In this document: piece by piece, positions 19,355-29,487 of the stretch
How positions within the stretch are numbered: position 1 is the stretch's first letter
How the letters are laid out: each line of letters starts with the position of its first letter
From: Lachnospiraceae bacterium
Lineage (GTDB): Bacteria; Bacillota; Clostridia; Lachnospirales; Lachnospiraceae
Reading direction: 5' to 3'
Assembly (NCBI GenBank): GCA_024687205.1
Contig: JAILES010000025.1
Location: 1 to 48,697, forward strand
Length of the DNA stretch: 48,697 nt
The notes under the pieces: model-generated
Databases searched by the model: none
What the model saw: the letters and a program-made list of their open reading frames with translations, nothing else
What the model was told of the DNA's origin: nothing
Position numbers and translations under genes: made by a program

Positions 19355-22300
19355 ATGCCAAAAAGAACGGACATAAAAAAAGTACTTGTGATAGGTTCCG
19401 GTCCCATAGTCATAGGTCAGGCAGCAGAGTTTGACTATGCGGGAACCCAGGCCTGTCTTGCTCTTAAGGAAGAAGGCTATGAAGTAATACTTGCCAATTC
19501 CAACCCTGCAACGATCATGACGGATCATGCAATAGCGGATAAGGTTTATATGGAGCCTCTTACGCTGGAATACATAGCAAGGATCTGCAGATATGAAAGG
19601 CCCGATGCCATAGTACCAGGTATAGGCGGACAGACGGGACTTAACCTTTCACTCCAGCTTTATGATAAGGGAGTGCTCGAAGAGTGCGAGATAGAGCTGC
19701 TTGGAACCGATGCCGACAGTATAAGAAAGGCAGAAGACAGGGAACAGTTCAAAGAACTGTGTGAAAGTCTCGGTGAGCCTGTAGTTCCTTCCGCAATAGC
19801 GGAGAGTATAGAAGAAGGTCTTGAAGCAGCGGAGATGATAGGCTATCCGGTAATATTAAGACCTGCATTTACACTCGGCGGAACAGGAGGAGGTTTTGCA
19901 AAAGATCCCGAAGAGATGAGGGATATGATGAAGAACGCCCTTGCTCTTTCTCCTGCACATCAGGTACTGGTAGAGAAGAGCATCAAAGGTTACAAAGAGA
20001 TAGAATACGAAGTAATGCGTGATGCCAACGATACCGCGATCACGGTATGTAATATGGAGAATCTGGATCCCGTGGGAATACATACGGGTGATTCCATAGT
20101 CGTAGCACCCAGCCAGACACTTACCAATAAGGAATATCATATGCTGAGAGATTCTGCTCTCAGGATAATAAGAGCTCTCGGAATAAAGGGAGGCTGTAAC
20201 GTACAGTTTGCGCTGGATCCGGAATCCTTTAATTACTTTGTGATAGAAGTAAATCCACGTGTGTCCAGATCTTCGGCACTGGCATCAAAGGCCAGCGGTT
20301 ATCCCATTGCAAGGGTTTCCGCAAAGATAGCCGTGGGCATGAACCTGGATGAGATAATGCTTGCAAACACTCCGGCATGTTTTGAGCCTACACTTGATTA
20401 TGTGGTCACCAAGATGCCGAGATTTCCTTTTGATAAATTTACCCTTGCTTCAAATGTTCTTTCCACACAGATGAAAGCAACGGGAGAGACCATGAGCGTC
20501 GGCAGGACCATGGAAGAGAGTCTGCTTAAAGCTATACGTTCACTGGAAGACGGAAAGAATCACATCCATCTTGCGAAGTTTGATGTGAAGAATCTTTCCG
20601 ATAAGCCTGAACCGGAAAACAGAAAAGAAGCGATTGAAAAACTGCTTGAATATATAGAAGAAGGTACGGATGACCGTATCTATGCGATCTCCGAACTGCT
20701 GTGGCTGGGCGTTGATCCCCACACTATCTATTCCAAGACAAAGATAGACATGTTCTTTCTGGATAAGATAAAGAACATAGTCGATCATGAGATATTGCTT
20801 GAACAGGATAAGGACGATCTCGGGAAAGAGCTTCTGTATCAGGCAAAGAGAATGGGCTTCTCCGATTCCTATATTGCAGAGCTTACCGGCAAAAAGGAAG
20901 ATGACATATGGGAACTCAGAAAGAAATATGACATACGTCCGGTCTATAAGATGATCGATACCTGCGCAAGCGAGTTTGACAGCTATGTTCCCTATTTCTA
21001 TTCTACTTATGAAGATGAGAACGAATCCGTTGTATCCGATAATAAAAAGATAATCGTTCTCGGATCCGGACCCATCAGGATAGGCCAGGGTGTGGAATTC
21101 GATTACTCCACTGTGCATGCGGTCAAGACCATACATGAGATGGGCTACGAAGCGATAGTCATAAACAACAATCCGGAAACGGTGTCCACGGATTATACGA
21201 CAGCAGATAAGCTGTATTTCGAACCGCTCACGGTTGAGGATATAATGAATATCATAGATCTGGAAAAGCCCGTCGGAGTCATCACTTCACTGGGCGGACA
21301 GACAGCAGTGAACCTTGCCGAGCCTCTGGCTGCAAGGGGTGTAAAGATCATCGGTACAGATACGGATGCTATCTTTGCTGCAGAAGACAGGGATGCTTTT
21401 GAAAACCTGATCAATAAGCTTGAGATACCTCATCCCGAAGGCATTGCAGTTACTAATATAGAAGACGGTCTGGCAGCAGCCAAACGCATAGGTTATCCGG
21501 TTCTGGTGAGACCTTCCTATGTGCTGGGCGGACGCGCAATGGAGATAGTTGCTAACGAGCAGATGCTTTCCTCCTATCTCAAGAACGCCGTGGAAGTAGA
21601 TAAGGACAGGCCTGTCCTGGTAGATAAATATATCGTCGGAAAAGAAGTGGAAGTGGATGCTGTCTGTGACGGCAAGGATGTGTTCCTGCCGGGTATCATG
21701 GAACTGGTGGAAAGAACCGGTGTGCATTCAGGCGACAGCATAAGCGTGTATCCCCCTTATTCCATTTCCGAACATGTAAGACAGCTGATTTGGAAATATA
21801 CCTATAAACTGGGCATAGGCATAGGTATAGTCGGATTGTTCAATATCCAGTTCATAGTTGACAAAGACGACAGCGTATATATCATAGAAGTGAATCCGCG
21901 TGCATCAAGAAGTGTCCCGTTCTTATCCAAGTCAACAGGTGTTTCGCTGGTAGATATCGCAACTAAGGTAATGCTGGGTGAGAGTCTTAAAAAACAGGGA
22001 CTCGCAGATAAGATACTTCCGGAAAAAGAATCCTGGTATGTAAAAGCACCTGCTTTCTCATTTGAAAAACTGAACGGAATGGATGCATATCTTTCACCTG
22101 AAATGAAATCAACAGGTGAAGCGATAGGATATGATAAGAGCTTGAAACGTGCATTATATAAGGCTCTGCAGGCTTCAGGAATTAAGATGAAGGAATACGG
22201 TACCGTAATGGTGACCTTAGCTGATGAAGATAAAGAAGAAGCCCTGCCTTTGATAAAACGTTTCTACGAACTGGGCTTTAACATTGAGGCAACTGTGGGT

Positions 22301-22573
22301 ACCGGAGTATTCTTAAAAGAGCACGGTGTAAGGACACGTATAAGAGGCAAGATAAGCGAAGGCAGTGATGAGATCTTGAGAAGCATCAGAGCCGGCTATG
22401 TAAGTTATATAATCAATACCAGAGCGATACTTTCGGGTGTTCATTACAACGACGGTATAGAGATCAGAAGATGTGCGATCATGAACGGTGTGACGATGTT
22501 CACTTCCCTTGATACCGTTAAGATACTGCTGGATGTACTCGAAGATATATCACCGAGGATTTCCACGATATAA
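19355..22573 (+). CDS. carB: Carbamoyl-phosphate synthase large subunit
   Basis: A full-length 1072-residue synthase. The two homologous ATP-grasp halves start at [21 protein letters not shown] and [21 protein letters not shown], the known internal duplication. Each carries the carboxy-phosphate or carbamate machinery ([27 protein letters not shown]) and an NPR motif ([30 protein letters not shown]). The C-terminal MGS-like domain ([13 protein letters not shown]...) is the allosteric site. It should bind CarA and make carbamoyl phosphate. The next gene starts 11 nt on, after a strong AAAGGAGG site. Confidence 0.97.
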   Translation: MPKRTDIKKVLVIGSGPIVIGQAAEFDYAGTQACLALKEEGYEVILANSNPATIMTDHAIADKVYMEPLTLEYIARICRYERPDAIVPGIGGQTGLNLSLQLYDKGVLEECEIELLGTDADSIRKAEDREQFKELCESLGEPVVPSAIAESIEEGLEAAEMIGYPVILRPAFTLGGTGGGFAKDPEEMRDMMKNALALSPAHQVLVEKSIKGYKEIEYEVMRDANDTAITVCNMENLDPVGIHTGDSIVVAPSQTLTNKEYHMLRDSALRIIRALGIKGGCNVQFALDPESFNYFVIEVNPRVSRSSALASKASGYPIARVSAKIAVGMNLDEIMLANTPACFEPTLDYVVTKMPRFPFDKFTLASNVLSTQMKATGETMSVGRTMEESLLKAIRSLEDGKNHIHLAKFDVKNLSDKPEPENRKEAIEKLLEYIEEGTDDRIYAISELLWLGVDPHTIYSKTKIDMFFLDKIKNIVDHEILLEQDKDDLGKELLYQAKRMGFSDSYIAELTGKKEDDIWELRKKYDIRPVYKMIDTCASEFDSYVPYFYSTYEDENESVVSDNKKIIVLGSGPIRIGQGVEFDYSTVHAVKTIHEMGYEAIVINNNPETVSTDYTTADKLYFEPLTVEDIMNIIDLEKPVGVITSLGGQTAVNLAEPLAARGVKIIGTDTDAIFAAEDRDAFENLINKLEIPHPEGIAVTNIEDGLAAAKRIGYPVLVRPSYVLGGRAMEIVANEQMLSSYLKNAVEVDKDRPVLVDKYIVGKEVEVDAVCDGKDVFLPGIMELVERTGVHSGDSISVYPPYSISEHVRQLIWKYTYKLGIGIGIVGLFNIQFIVDKDDSVYIIEVNPRASRSVPFLSKSTGVSLVDIATKVMLGESLKKQGLADKILPEKESWYVKAPAFSFEKLNGMDAYLSPEMKSTGEAIGYDKSLKRALYKALQASGIKMKEYGTVMVTLADEDKEEALPLIKRFYELGFNIEATVGTGVFLKEHGVRTRIRGKISEGSDEILRSIRAGYVSYIINTRAILSGVHYNDGIEIRRCAIMNGVTMFTSLDTVKILLDVLEDISPRISTI

Positions 22574-22584
22574 AGGAGGTCAGT

Positions 22585-23760
22585 ATGCAATATACAGAAG
22601 AAGAGGTAATGAAATATATAGAGGAAGAGGATGCAAAGTTTATCAGGCTTGCATTCCGTGATGCTTTCGGCATACAGAAGAATATCTCGGTGATGCCGGG
22701 TGAGGTGAAGAAAGCATTTGATGACGGTGCCCCTATCAGTGCAAGAGAGATAGCGGGTTTTGAAGAGTGTCCATATTCTTCTCTGTATCTGAAGCCCGAT
22801 CCGGACACACTGGCTGTTCTTCCCTGGAGACCGGACAGCGGTAAGGTACTCAGGATGTTCTGCGATCTCTACACTCCCGACGGGAAGGAATATGAGTCCG
22901 ATACCAGATCCATGCTTAGGAAAGCACTTGAAAAGGCTAAAGAAGCAGGAATAGACTTCAGATTCAGCAACGAGATGGAGTTTTATCTCTTTGTAAATGA
23001 TGATGAAGGAAATCCCACGAAGAAGCCTTATGATAACGCGGGCTATATGGATATAGCTCCTGCCGATAAATGTGAGAACGTAAGAAGAGAGATCACTCTT
23101 ACCATAGAAAAGATGGGACTCAAGCCCGAAAGATCACATCATGAGAGAGGTCCCGGTCAGAACGAGATAGATTTTCATTATGCAAGACCTTTAAAGGCAG
23201 CTGACCAGGTTACGACCTTTAAGATGGCAGTGAGTACTATTGCCAACAGGTACGGACTGACGGCGGACTTTTCGCCGATGCCCATACCCGATAAACCGGG
23301 TAACGGATATCATATCAATATATATGCTGAAGATAAAGACGGAAATGACGTGGCAGGCTATGTGGCAGCCGGCATATTGGAAAAGATCAGGGATATCACT
23401 GTTTTCCTGAATCCTACGGATCAGTCTTATGCACGCTTCGGAAACAATACCGCACCTGACCGTGTGAACTGGTCAAGAAGAGGCGATTCCGAACTTATGT
23501 ATATAGAAAGCTTTAAGGGAAGGACAAGGGCTGAACTCAGAAGCCCCGATGCCTGCAGCAATCCTTATCTGGTATATGCCCTGCTGATATATGCGGGACT
23601 GTCCGGAATTGAAAGGAAGCTGGAACTGCCCGAGGAAATGGATGAAAAAGGAGCATCTCTTCCGGGATCACGTAAGGAAGCTGCAAAACTGGCACTTGAA
23701 AGTGATTTTGTAAAAGAGTATGTTCCGGAAGAAATAATAAGCTCATACACAAAACTTTGA
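22585..23760 (+). CDS. glnA: Glutamine synthetase, short divergent type I
   Basis: The 391 residues are well below the 440-470 typical of type I enzymes. Metal and substrate motifs remain: E130 and E132 (NEMEFYLF), HHERGPGQNEIDF, GNGYHIN with its His near 240, SYARFGNNTAPDRVNWS, and RAELRSPDACSNPYL. The N-terminal DGSSI-type active-site loop is replaced by DGAPISAREIAGFEE, the segment between GNGYH and NPTDQSY is shortened, and the C-terminus ends soon after EEIISSYTKL. It may be a working ammonia-fixing enzyme, a ligase for another amine, or a sensor for the ANTAR protein encoded 13 nt downstream. Glutamine synthetase acts as a nitrogen sensor in Bacillus. The gene symbol is given for family, with function less sure. 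Confidence 0.8.
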   Translation: MQYTEEEVMKYIEEEDAKFIRLAFRDAFGIQKNISVMPGEVKKAFDDGAPISAREIAGFEECPYSSLYLKPDPDTLAVLPWRPDSGKVLRMFCDLYTPDGKEYESDTRSMLRKALEKAKEAGIDFRFSNEMEFYLFVNDDEGNPTKKPYDNAGYMDIAPADKCENVRREITLTIEKMGLKPERSHHERGPGQNEIDFHYARPLKAADQVTTFKMAVSTIANRYGLTADFSPMPIPDKPGNGYHINIYAEDKDGNDVAGYVAAGILEKIRDITVFLNPTDQSYARFGNNTAPDRVNWSRRGDSELMYIESFKGRTRAELRSPDACSNPYLVYALLIYAGLSGIERKLELPEEMDEKGASLPGSRKEAAKLALESDFVKEYVPEEIISSYTKL

Positions 23761-23773
23761 CGGAGGACGGCGC

Positions 23774-24355
23774 ATGCCAAAAATTGAAGACTGCGCACAT
23801 TCAGCATTAATTGTTTCAGCCTCCGATCAGTTTGATGCAGTAGCAAAGAAATCTTTAACGAGATTTATAACTATTGAGATAAAAAAGAGCGGAGCGCTGG
23901 CAAGAAGGGCAGCATTGGAAAGAGATTATGATCTGGTGATCATAAACGCTCCTTTGCCGGACGAAAACGGGATAGAGCTGTCCCTCGATATTGCTGAAAA
24001 GAATAACGGTAACGTACTGCTGGTGGTACCTCAGGATAATTATGAAGATATCCTGGATACCGTCACGGATCAGTGCGTCCTTGTTATCACTAAACCGTCT
24101 CCCAAAGGCAGGCTGGATAAAGCAATCCGCTTAATGATAGCAATACGCAACAAGCAGTATGCGCTTGAGAAGAAAGCTGCCTCGGTCCAGGAGAAACTCG
24201 AAGAGCTGCGAGTCGTCAGCAAAGCCAAGATAGTTCTTGTGGAAAAGAAACATATGACCGAAGATGATGCCCACAGATATATAGGAAAGCTGGCAATGAA
24301 CAACGGCGTATCCAGAAAATATGCCGCAGAAAAGATCCTTGATGAGTACGAATAA
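23774..24355 (+). CDS. NitR-like ANTAR antiterminator with pseudo-receiver domain
   Basis: A 193-residue RNA-binding regulator. Residues about 8-120 resemble a response-regulator receiver, but the phosphoacceptor position in DLVIINAPLP is Asn58 rather than Asp, so phosphorylation is unlikely. A helical segment (about 125-150) leads into the ANTAR domain (about 151-193): AKIVLVEKKHMTEDDAHRYI, then AMNN and AAEKIL. ANTAR proteins bind paired hexaloop hairpins and prevent termination. A matching candidate target lies in the gltB leader (7251-7291) of the same operon. A similar glnA-linked regulator, NitR, is known in solventogenic clostridia. The activating signal is unknown; the adjacent glutamine synthetase is the obvious candidate partner. 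Confidence 0.88.
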   Translation: MPKIEDCAHSALIVSASDQFDAVAKKSLTRFITIEIKKSGALARRAALERDYDLVIINAPLPDENGIELSLDIAEKNNGNVLLVVPQDNYEDILDTVTDQCVLVITKPSPKGRLDKAIRLMIAIRNKQYALEKKAASVQEKLEELRVVSKAKIVLVEKKHMTEDDAHRYIGKLAMNNGVSRKYAAEKILDEYE

Positions 24356-24360
24356 AAAAT

Positions 24361-24389
24361 TTGCAAAATCCTCAAAAAAATGGTAATAT
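24361..24389 (+). promoter_or_regulatory. Promoter of gyrA, extended -10 type
   Basis: TTGCAA (24361-24366), a 17-nt spacer and TAATAT (24384-24389) preceded by TGG, an extended -10. The predicted start near 24396 lies downstream of the longest open-frame start codon for gyrA, which supports the later ATG. Confidence 0.8.
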
Positions 24390-24428
24390 AAAGCGTTGGA
24401 AAATGCGATAAATTTGAGGAGTTTTGAC

Positions 24429-27035
24429 ATGAGCGAGGAGCTTAACGACAGAGTATTTGACCGTATAAATGAAGTAGATATGAAGCAGACGATGGAGAAG
24501 TACTACATCGATTACGCCATGAGCGTTATCGCCTCCAGAGCCCTGCCGGATGTGCGCGACGGCCTCAAGCCGGTTCAGCGTCGTATCCTTTTCTCCATGA
24601 TAGAACTGCATAATGAGCCTGACAAGCCTCACCGTAAGTGTGCGCGTATCGTAGGTGATACCATGGGTAAGTACCACCCTCACGGTGATTCTTCGATCTA
24701 TGGTTCATTGGTCAATATGGCCCAGGAATGGAACATGAGATACCCCCTGGTTGACGGTCACGGCAACTTCGGTTCGGTGGACGGCGACGGCGCCGCAGCC
24801 ATGAGGTATACCGAGGCCCGTCTTTCCAAGATTTCCATGGAGCTTCTGGAGGATATCAATAAGGATACCGTTGATTTCACACCCAACTTCGACGAGACGG
24901 AGCAGGAACCGGTAGTGCTTCCCAGCCGTTTTCCGAACCTGCTGGTAAACGGTACCACCGGTATAGCCGTTGGTATGGCTACCAACATACCGCCTCACAA
25001 TTTAAGAGAAGTTACCAATGCGGTAGTAAAGATTATAGACAACCGTGTCATAGAGAACAGGGATACGGAGATCGACGAGCTCCTTGATATCGTAAAGGGA
25101 CCGGATTTCCCTACAGGTGCGCTGATCCTCGGTACCAGGGGCATACAGGAAAGCTATCGTACCGGCCGCGGCAAGATACGTATGCGCGGTGTTACCAATA
25201 TAGAGACACTGCCCAACGGAAAGAGCCAGATCATCATCACCGAGCTTCCTTATATGGTAAATAAGGCCAATATGATACTGAAGATGGCCGATCTGGTAAA
25301 GGCTAAGAAGATCGACGGCATCACCGATATCCGTGACGAGTCCAACCGTGAAGGTATGAGAGTCGTTATAGAGATACGCCGCGATGCTAATGCGAATATA
25401 ATACTCAACCAGCTGTACAAGCATACACAGCTACAGGATACCTTCGGCGTGACCATGCTGGCTCTCGTGAACAATGAGCCCAAGGTGCTGAATCTTCTTG
25501 ATATGCTCTGCGAATATCTGAAGCATCAGGAGGATGTGGTCACCCGCCGTACCAAATATGATCTGAACAAAGCAGAGGAAAGAGACCATGTATTACAGGG
25601 TCTGATGATCGCACTTGATCATATAGATGAAGTGATCAATATCATCCGCAGCAGCCAGACCACACAGGAAGCAAAGAGCAGACTGGAAGAACGCTTTAAT
25701 TTAAGCGAGAAGCAGTCTACAGCCATCGTGGAGATGAGGCTGAGAGCTCTGACAGGTCTGGAAAGAGAGAAACTCCTGGCAGAGCATGAAGATCTGTTAA
25801 AGAAGATAGCCGAGTGGAAAGCGATCCTCGGTGACGAGAAGCTGCTCCTCGGTGTAATAAAGACAGAGCTGATCGAGACTGCCGAGCGTTTCGGCGATGA
25901 CAGACGTACGGCCATTACTTATGATAATTCCGAGATAAACGAAGAGGATATGATCCCTCTTGAGAACTGCGTGCTGGCAATGACCAACCTCGGATATATC
26001 AAGCGTATGACGGTTGATAATTTCAAGGCCCAGGGCCGTGGAGGCAAGGGTGTCAAAGGTATAACCACCATTGAAGATGATTATATAGAAGACCTGCTGA
26101 TGACCACTACCCATCATTACCTGATATTCTTTACTAATAAGGGAAGGGCCTACAGGATCAAGGTATATGAAGTGCCCGAAGCAGGACGTACAGCAAGAGG
26201 TACGGCTATAGTCAATCTCCTGCAGCTGCAGCCTGAAGAACATCCTACGGCTGTCATACCCGTATCCGATTATGAAGAGGGCAAGAATCTGTTCATGGTC
26301 ACCAAGAAGGGTATAGTCAAGAAGTGCGATATCATGGATTTCGCAAATATAAGAAAGACAGGCCTTGCAGCCATCACCTTAAGGGATGACGATGAACTGA
26401 TAGAAGTAAAGCAGACCGATAAGGATACTCACATCTTCCTTGTTACCAAGTACGGTATGTGCATCAGGTTCAAAGAGACCGATGTAAGATGCATGGGCCG
26501 CGGTGCAATGGGCGTTATCGGTATGAATCTTAACTATGACGATGAAGTTGTAGGCATGCAGCTGGATCATCAGGGTGATTCCCTGCTGATCGTATCCGAG
26601 AACGGTATAGGAAAGCGCAGCGCCCTTGAAGAGTTCAAGCTGCAGAACAGAGGCGGCAAGGGACTTAAGTGTTACAAGATCACGGAGAAAACCGGTGACG
26701 TAGTCGGTGTTAAGGCAGTTAACGATGATCATGAGATAATGATGATCACAACGGCCGGAACCATCATCCAGGTAAGGATGGAAGAGATACCGGTACACGG
26801 ACGTATCACTTCCGGTGTGAAGATGATGAACATCGGTGATGAGAATGTGAAGGTTGCCAAGATCGCAAAGGTCCGCGAGAAATTAAGCGACGGCGTAACG
26901 GAGTATGATGATGTGGACAGCGCCGAGCAGCATATGGAAGAAGAGAAGGCCGCGATGCCGGTTCATGAACCTTCTGCCGATATAGACGATGACGATGATG
27001 ACGACCTGATCTATCCTACGGAAGATGAAGAATAA
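24429..27035 (+). CDS. gyrA: DNA gyrase subunit A
   Basis: An 868-residue type II topoisomerase subunit. The catalytic tyrosine is Tyr127 (AAAMRYTEARL). The GyrA box is QGRGGKG, which separates it from ParC. Six-bladed C-terminal repeats follow (KKGIVKK, KYGMCIRF, ENGIGKR, TAGTIIQV) and then an acidic tail with a run of Asp. The start is ATG 24429, 8 nt after GAGGAG; a TTG 33 nt upstream lies at the transcription start. In the quinolone-determining region the sequence is HPHGDSSIYGSL, with Gly92 at the place of E. coli Asp87. gyrB is not adjacent. The next gene overlaps its end by 11 nt. Confidence 0.96.
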   Translation: MSEELNDRVFDRINEVDMKQTMEKYYIDYAMSVIASRALPDVRDGLKPVQRRILFSMIELHNEPDKPHRKCARIVGDTMGKYHPHGDSSIYGSLVNMAQEWNMRYPLVDGHGNFGSVDGDGAAAMRYTEARLSKISMELLEDINKDTVDFTPNFDETEQEPVVLPSRFPNLLVNGTTGIAVGMATNIPPHNLREVTNAVVKIIDNRVIENRDTEIDELLDIVKGPDFPTGALILGTRGIQESYRTGRGKIRMRGVTNIETLPNGKSQIIITELPYMVNKANMILKMADLVKAKKIDGITDIRDESNREGMRVVIEIRRDANANIILNQLYKHTQLQDTFGVTMLALVNNEPKVLNLLDMLCEYLKHQEDVVTRRTKYDLNKAEERDHVLQGLMIALDHIDEVINIIRSSQTTQEAKSRLEERFNLSEKQSTAIVEMRLRALTGLEREKLLAEHEDLLKKIAEWKAILGDEKLLLGVIKTELIETAERFGDDRRTAITYDNSEINEEDMIPLENCVLAMTNLGYIKRMTVDNFKAQGRGGKGVKGITTIEDDYIEDLLMTTTHHYLIFFTNKGRAYRIKVYEVPEAGRTARGTAIVNLLQLQPEEHPTAVIPVSDYEEGKNLFMVTKKGIVKKCDIMDFANIRKTGLAAITLRDDDELIEVKQTDKDTHIFLVTKYGMCIRFKETDVRCMGRGAMGVIGMNLNYDDEVVGMQLDHQGDSLLIVSENGIGKRSALEEFKLQNRGGKGLKCYKITEKTGDVVGVKAVNDDHEIMMITTAGTIIQVRMEEIPVHGRITSGVKMMNIGDENVKVAKIAKVREKLSDGVTEYDDVDSAEQHMEEEKAAMPVHEPSADIDDDDDDDLIYPTEDEE

Positions 27036-28767
27036 CACAGAGAAAAGTTATATCACATATTTCGTTTATGCCTTTGTTTCGGTATGGGCATTGATGGTAG
27101 TATACAACATATCCGTACGCAGCCCCCTTTCGGTTTTACTGATGGGGGGGCTGTTTTGTTTTTATGTGCACACGGGTAAAAAAGAACTGCCGGAAAGAAG
27201 GTGGCCGGCCGCAGTTTCCTCAGCGATACTGACCTTTGTGATGCTCATAGTAAAAGGCTATGACATCATCGAAACTTATGACAGCAAGCTGTTCAAGCTG
27301 GGTTTCCTGCTGATAATGACTGCAGGCTTTCTCATACTTTTCTATCATGTTTTTAATCTGCTCTGTGTAGTTGACGGCAGCCTGCTCTTTGATAAAAGTG
27401 AAGAACGCAGGGAAATGAAGAACCTTATGCTCTTCTCTTTTCTGGTATGCTTTGTGTTTTATCTTCCCTGGTTCCTATTCAGTTTTCCGGGTATATTCGA
27501 TCCCGATCCCATAGGACAGATCGAGCAGGTGCTGCATCTGCGGCCCTGGTCCAATCACCATCCCATCGCTCATACCCTGCTGATCGCGCTGTTTTACCAC
27601 ATCGGAGGATTGTTTACCGACAGCATTAACCTGCGTATAGGTCTCTATACTTTCTTCCAAATGTGTTTCTTTGCTTTCTGTGCTTCATGTGTTATCAACA
27701 CGCTTTACAGAGTCGTTAAGCTTAAGCTTGCGGCATGTATGGCTGTGCTTGCTTTCTATGCAGCCATACCTTTTATGGCAGTCCAGTCGATAATAGTCTG
27801 CAAGGATGTTATCTTTGCAGGTATAGTCATGCTTTTCTGTTGTGAGCTCACAAGAATAGTTTATGAAGGTCTACCTTACGGTAAAAACATGATACCGAAG
27901 ATCATATACTTTAATATACTCGGTATACTGATGAGTCTTTTCAGATCCAACGGCTGGTATGTATTTCTGCTGATCGCTGTTGTGTTTATAATCGTATATC
28001 TGAAAGAGTGGAAAAAGATATTTTTCATGATCCTTCCGGTGATAGTGACGGTATGTATCATAAAGGGACCGGTGATGACTGCTTTTGGAGTGGAGCAGCC
28101 TGATCTTGCGGAAGCTCTGCATGTGCCCGAGCAGCAGATAGCCCGCGTGCTTTATTATCACAGGGATATTTCACCCGAAGACAGAGCGATGCTGGAAGAA
28201 CTGACGGATATCGGGCGCGTTGATGAACTGTACTGTCCATGGTTTGCGGATAACATCAAGGAACTGATCAGATCGGGCAATCCCGAGATACTGGAGCAGA
28301 ACAAAGGAGCATATTTTAAGCTCTGGCTGAAGCTGGGACTGAAATATCCGGTAGACTATATACTTGCATGGAAAGACCTTACGGAGAACCTGATCTATCC
28401 CGAAGGTGATTATGACATTGCTGTAATAGAAGGTGTATATAAAAACAGTTTCGGACTCAGCCAGCATCCTGTGATCGCCGGAAAGGCAGCAGTAAAACTC
28501 AGGGAACTCATGATTAAACTCGGAAGCTATATACCTCTGTACGGTTTCCTCTGGAGTATGGGTTCTTATACCTGGATGCTGTTACTTACGGCGGCTGCAA
28601 TGCTGTCACGTAAAGGACATGAGAAGAGGCTGATCATACTGATCCCCGCAGCGGCCATCATCGCAACCCTTTTCCTTGCGATACCTGCAGCAAGACTCTT
28701 CCGATATGCATATCCTTATGCGGTACTGCTTCCTTTCTGTGCCTGCGCATTTTCGGAGAAGGAGTGA
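27025..28767 (+). CDS. Polytopic membrane protein, DUF6020-like
   Basis: 580 residues with roughly 11-12 hydrophobic helices. After four helices comes WFLFSFPGIFDPDPIGQIEQVLH and then WSNHHPIAHTLLIALFYHIGG. The acidic residues and His in these loops recall the GT-C glycosyltransferase fold and the DUF6020 family, which has no settled function. A large extracytoplasmic segment (about 350-470) precedes the last three helices. It starts 11 nt inside gyrA with only a weak ribosome site, so it is probably translated by coupling. Cell-surface polysaccharide or lipid modification is a guess from fold and topology. Confidence 0.7.
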   Translation: MKNNTEKSYITYFVYAFVSVWALMVVYNISVRSPLSVLLMGGLFCFYVHTGKKELPERRWPAAVSSAILTFVMLIVKGYDIIETYDSKLFKLGFLLIMTAGFLILFYHVFNLLCVVDGSLLFDKSEERREMKNLMLFSFLVCFVFYLPWFLFSFPGIFDPDPIGQIEQVLHLRPWSNHHPIAHTLLIALFYHIGGLFTDSINLRIGLYTFFQMCFFAFCASCVINTLYRVVKLKLAACMAVLAFYAAIPFMAVQSIIVCKDVIFAGIVMLFCCELTRIVYEGLPYGKNMIPKIIYFNILGILMSLFRSNGWYVFLLIAVVFIIVYLKEWKKIFFMILPVIVTVCIIKGPVMTAFGVEQPDLAEALHVPEQQIARVLYYHRDISPEDRAMLEELTDIGRVDELYCPWFADNIKELIRSGNPEILEQNKGAYFKLWLKLGLKYPVDYILAWKDLTENLIYPEGDYDIAVIEGVYKNSFGLSQHPVIAGKAAVKLRELMIKLGSYIPLYGFLWSMGSYTWMLLLTAAAMLSRKGHEKRLIILIPAAAIIATLFLAIPAARLFRYAYPYAVLLPFCACAFSEKE

Positions 28768-28773
28768 TATCAG

Positions 28774-29487
28774 ATGAAGACAGAGAGATATAAAAGAGAA
28801 CTTGATCACTCATATACACTGGGAGCCACCCTTACTTTTGAATTGATGAAACTGAGGCCTGATCTGGCCATGGCGGTTTTCATCTGTTCTGACACCCAGA
28901 TGACCGAGAGCACAAAAGAACTGATAAACATCTGTAAGACCCATGATGTTCCTGTCGAAAAAAACGACAAAGCCTTCAACATACTTTCTCCCAAGGGAAA
29001 CTGCTATGTGATCGGTATGTTCAGAAAAGAAAAGCAGCAGATAAAAGACGGCAACCATCTGATGTTTGTTAATCCTTCCGATGCCGGAAACATGGGTACC
29101 ATATTAAGGACCGCAACAGGTTTCGGTTACAAGGATATCGCCATAATCACACCTGCCGTGGATGTCTACGATCCGAAAACGGTGCGTGCATCCATGGGTG
29201 CACTATTCCATGTGAGAGTGGAATACTTTGATACGGTTGAGGAATACAGAAAACGTTTTGAAAATAATCACAGATATGCTTTTATGCTCACTTCCAGCAG
29301 GGATATGGAAGAAGTAAAAGCACTTTCACCTTATACGCTTATCTACGGAAATGAAGCTACCGGTCTTCCGGAAGAGTATGCATCTTTCTGCGAGACCGTC
29401 ATAATACCACACAGTAAAGAGATAGACAGCCTGAATCTGCCGATGGCAGCAGGCATAAGTATGTACAAGTTCAGCAGGTCGCTTTAA
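28774..29487 (+). CDS. SPOUT/TrmH-family RNA 2'-O-methyltransferase
   Basis: A 237-residue protein with the three SpoU motifs of the TrmH family: N100-R112 (NPSDAGNMGTILR), Y191-E200 (YGNEATGLPE) and I211-A226 (IPHSKEIDSLNLPMAA). These form the knotted S-adenosylmethionine site. The N-terminal 90 residues resemble the substrate-binding part of rRNA 2'-O-ribose methyltransferases. It lies 6 nt after the DUF6020-like gene. Its 3' end overlaps the convergent GGDEF gene by 17 nt, and no terminator is seen. The exact rRNA or tRNA target cannot be told from sequence. Confidence 0.87.
   Translation: MKTERYKRELDHSYTLGATLTFELMKLRPDLAMAVFICSDTQMTESTKELINICKTHDVPVEKNDKAFNILSPKGNCYVIGMFRKEKQQIKDGNHLMFVNPSDAGNMGTILRTATGFGYKDIAIITPAVDVYDPKTVRASMGALFHVRVEYFDTVEEYRKRFENNHRYAFMLTSSRDMEEVKALSPYTLIYGNEATGLPEEYASFCETVIIPHSKEIDSLNLPMAAGISMYKFSRSL

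Noticed and set aside
24396..24428. TTG start giving a longer GyrA
   Set aside because: It coincides with the predicted transcription start, lacks a ribosome site, and adds residues not seen in the family. ATG 24429 follows GAGGAG by 8 nt.
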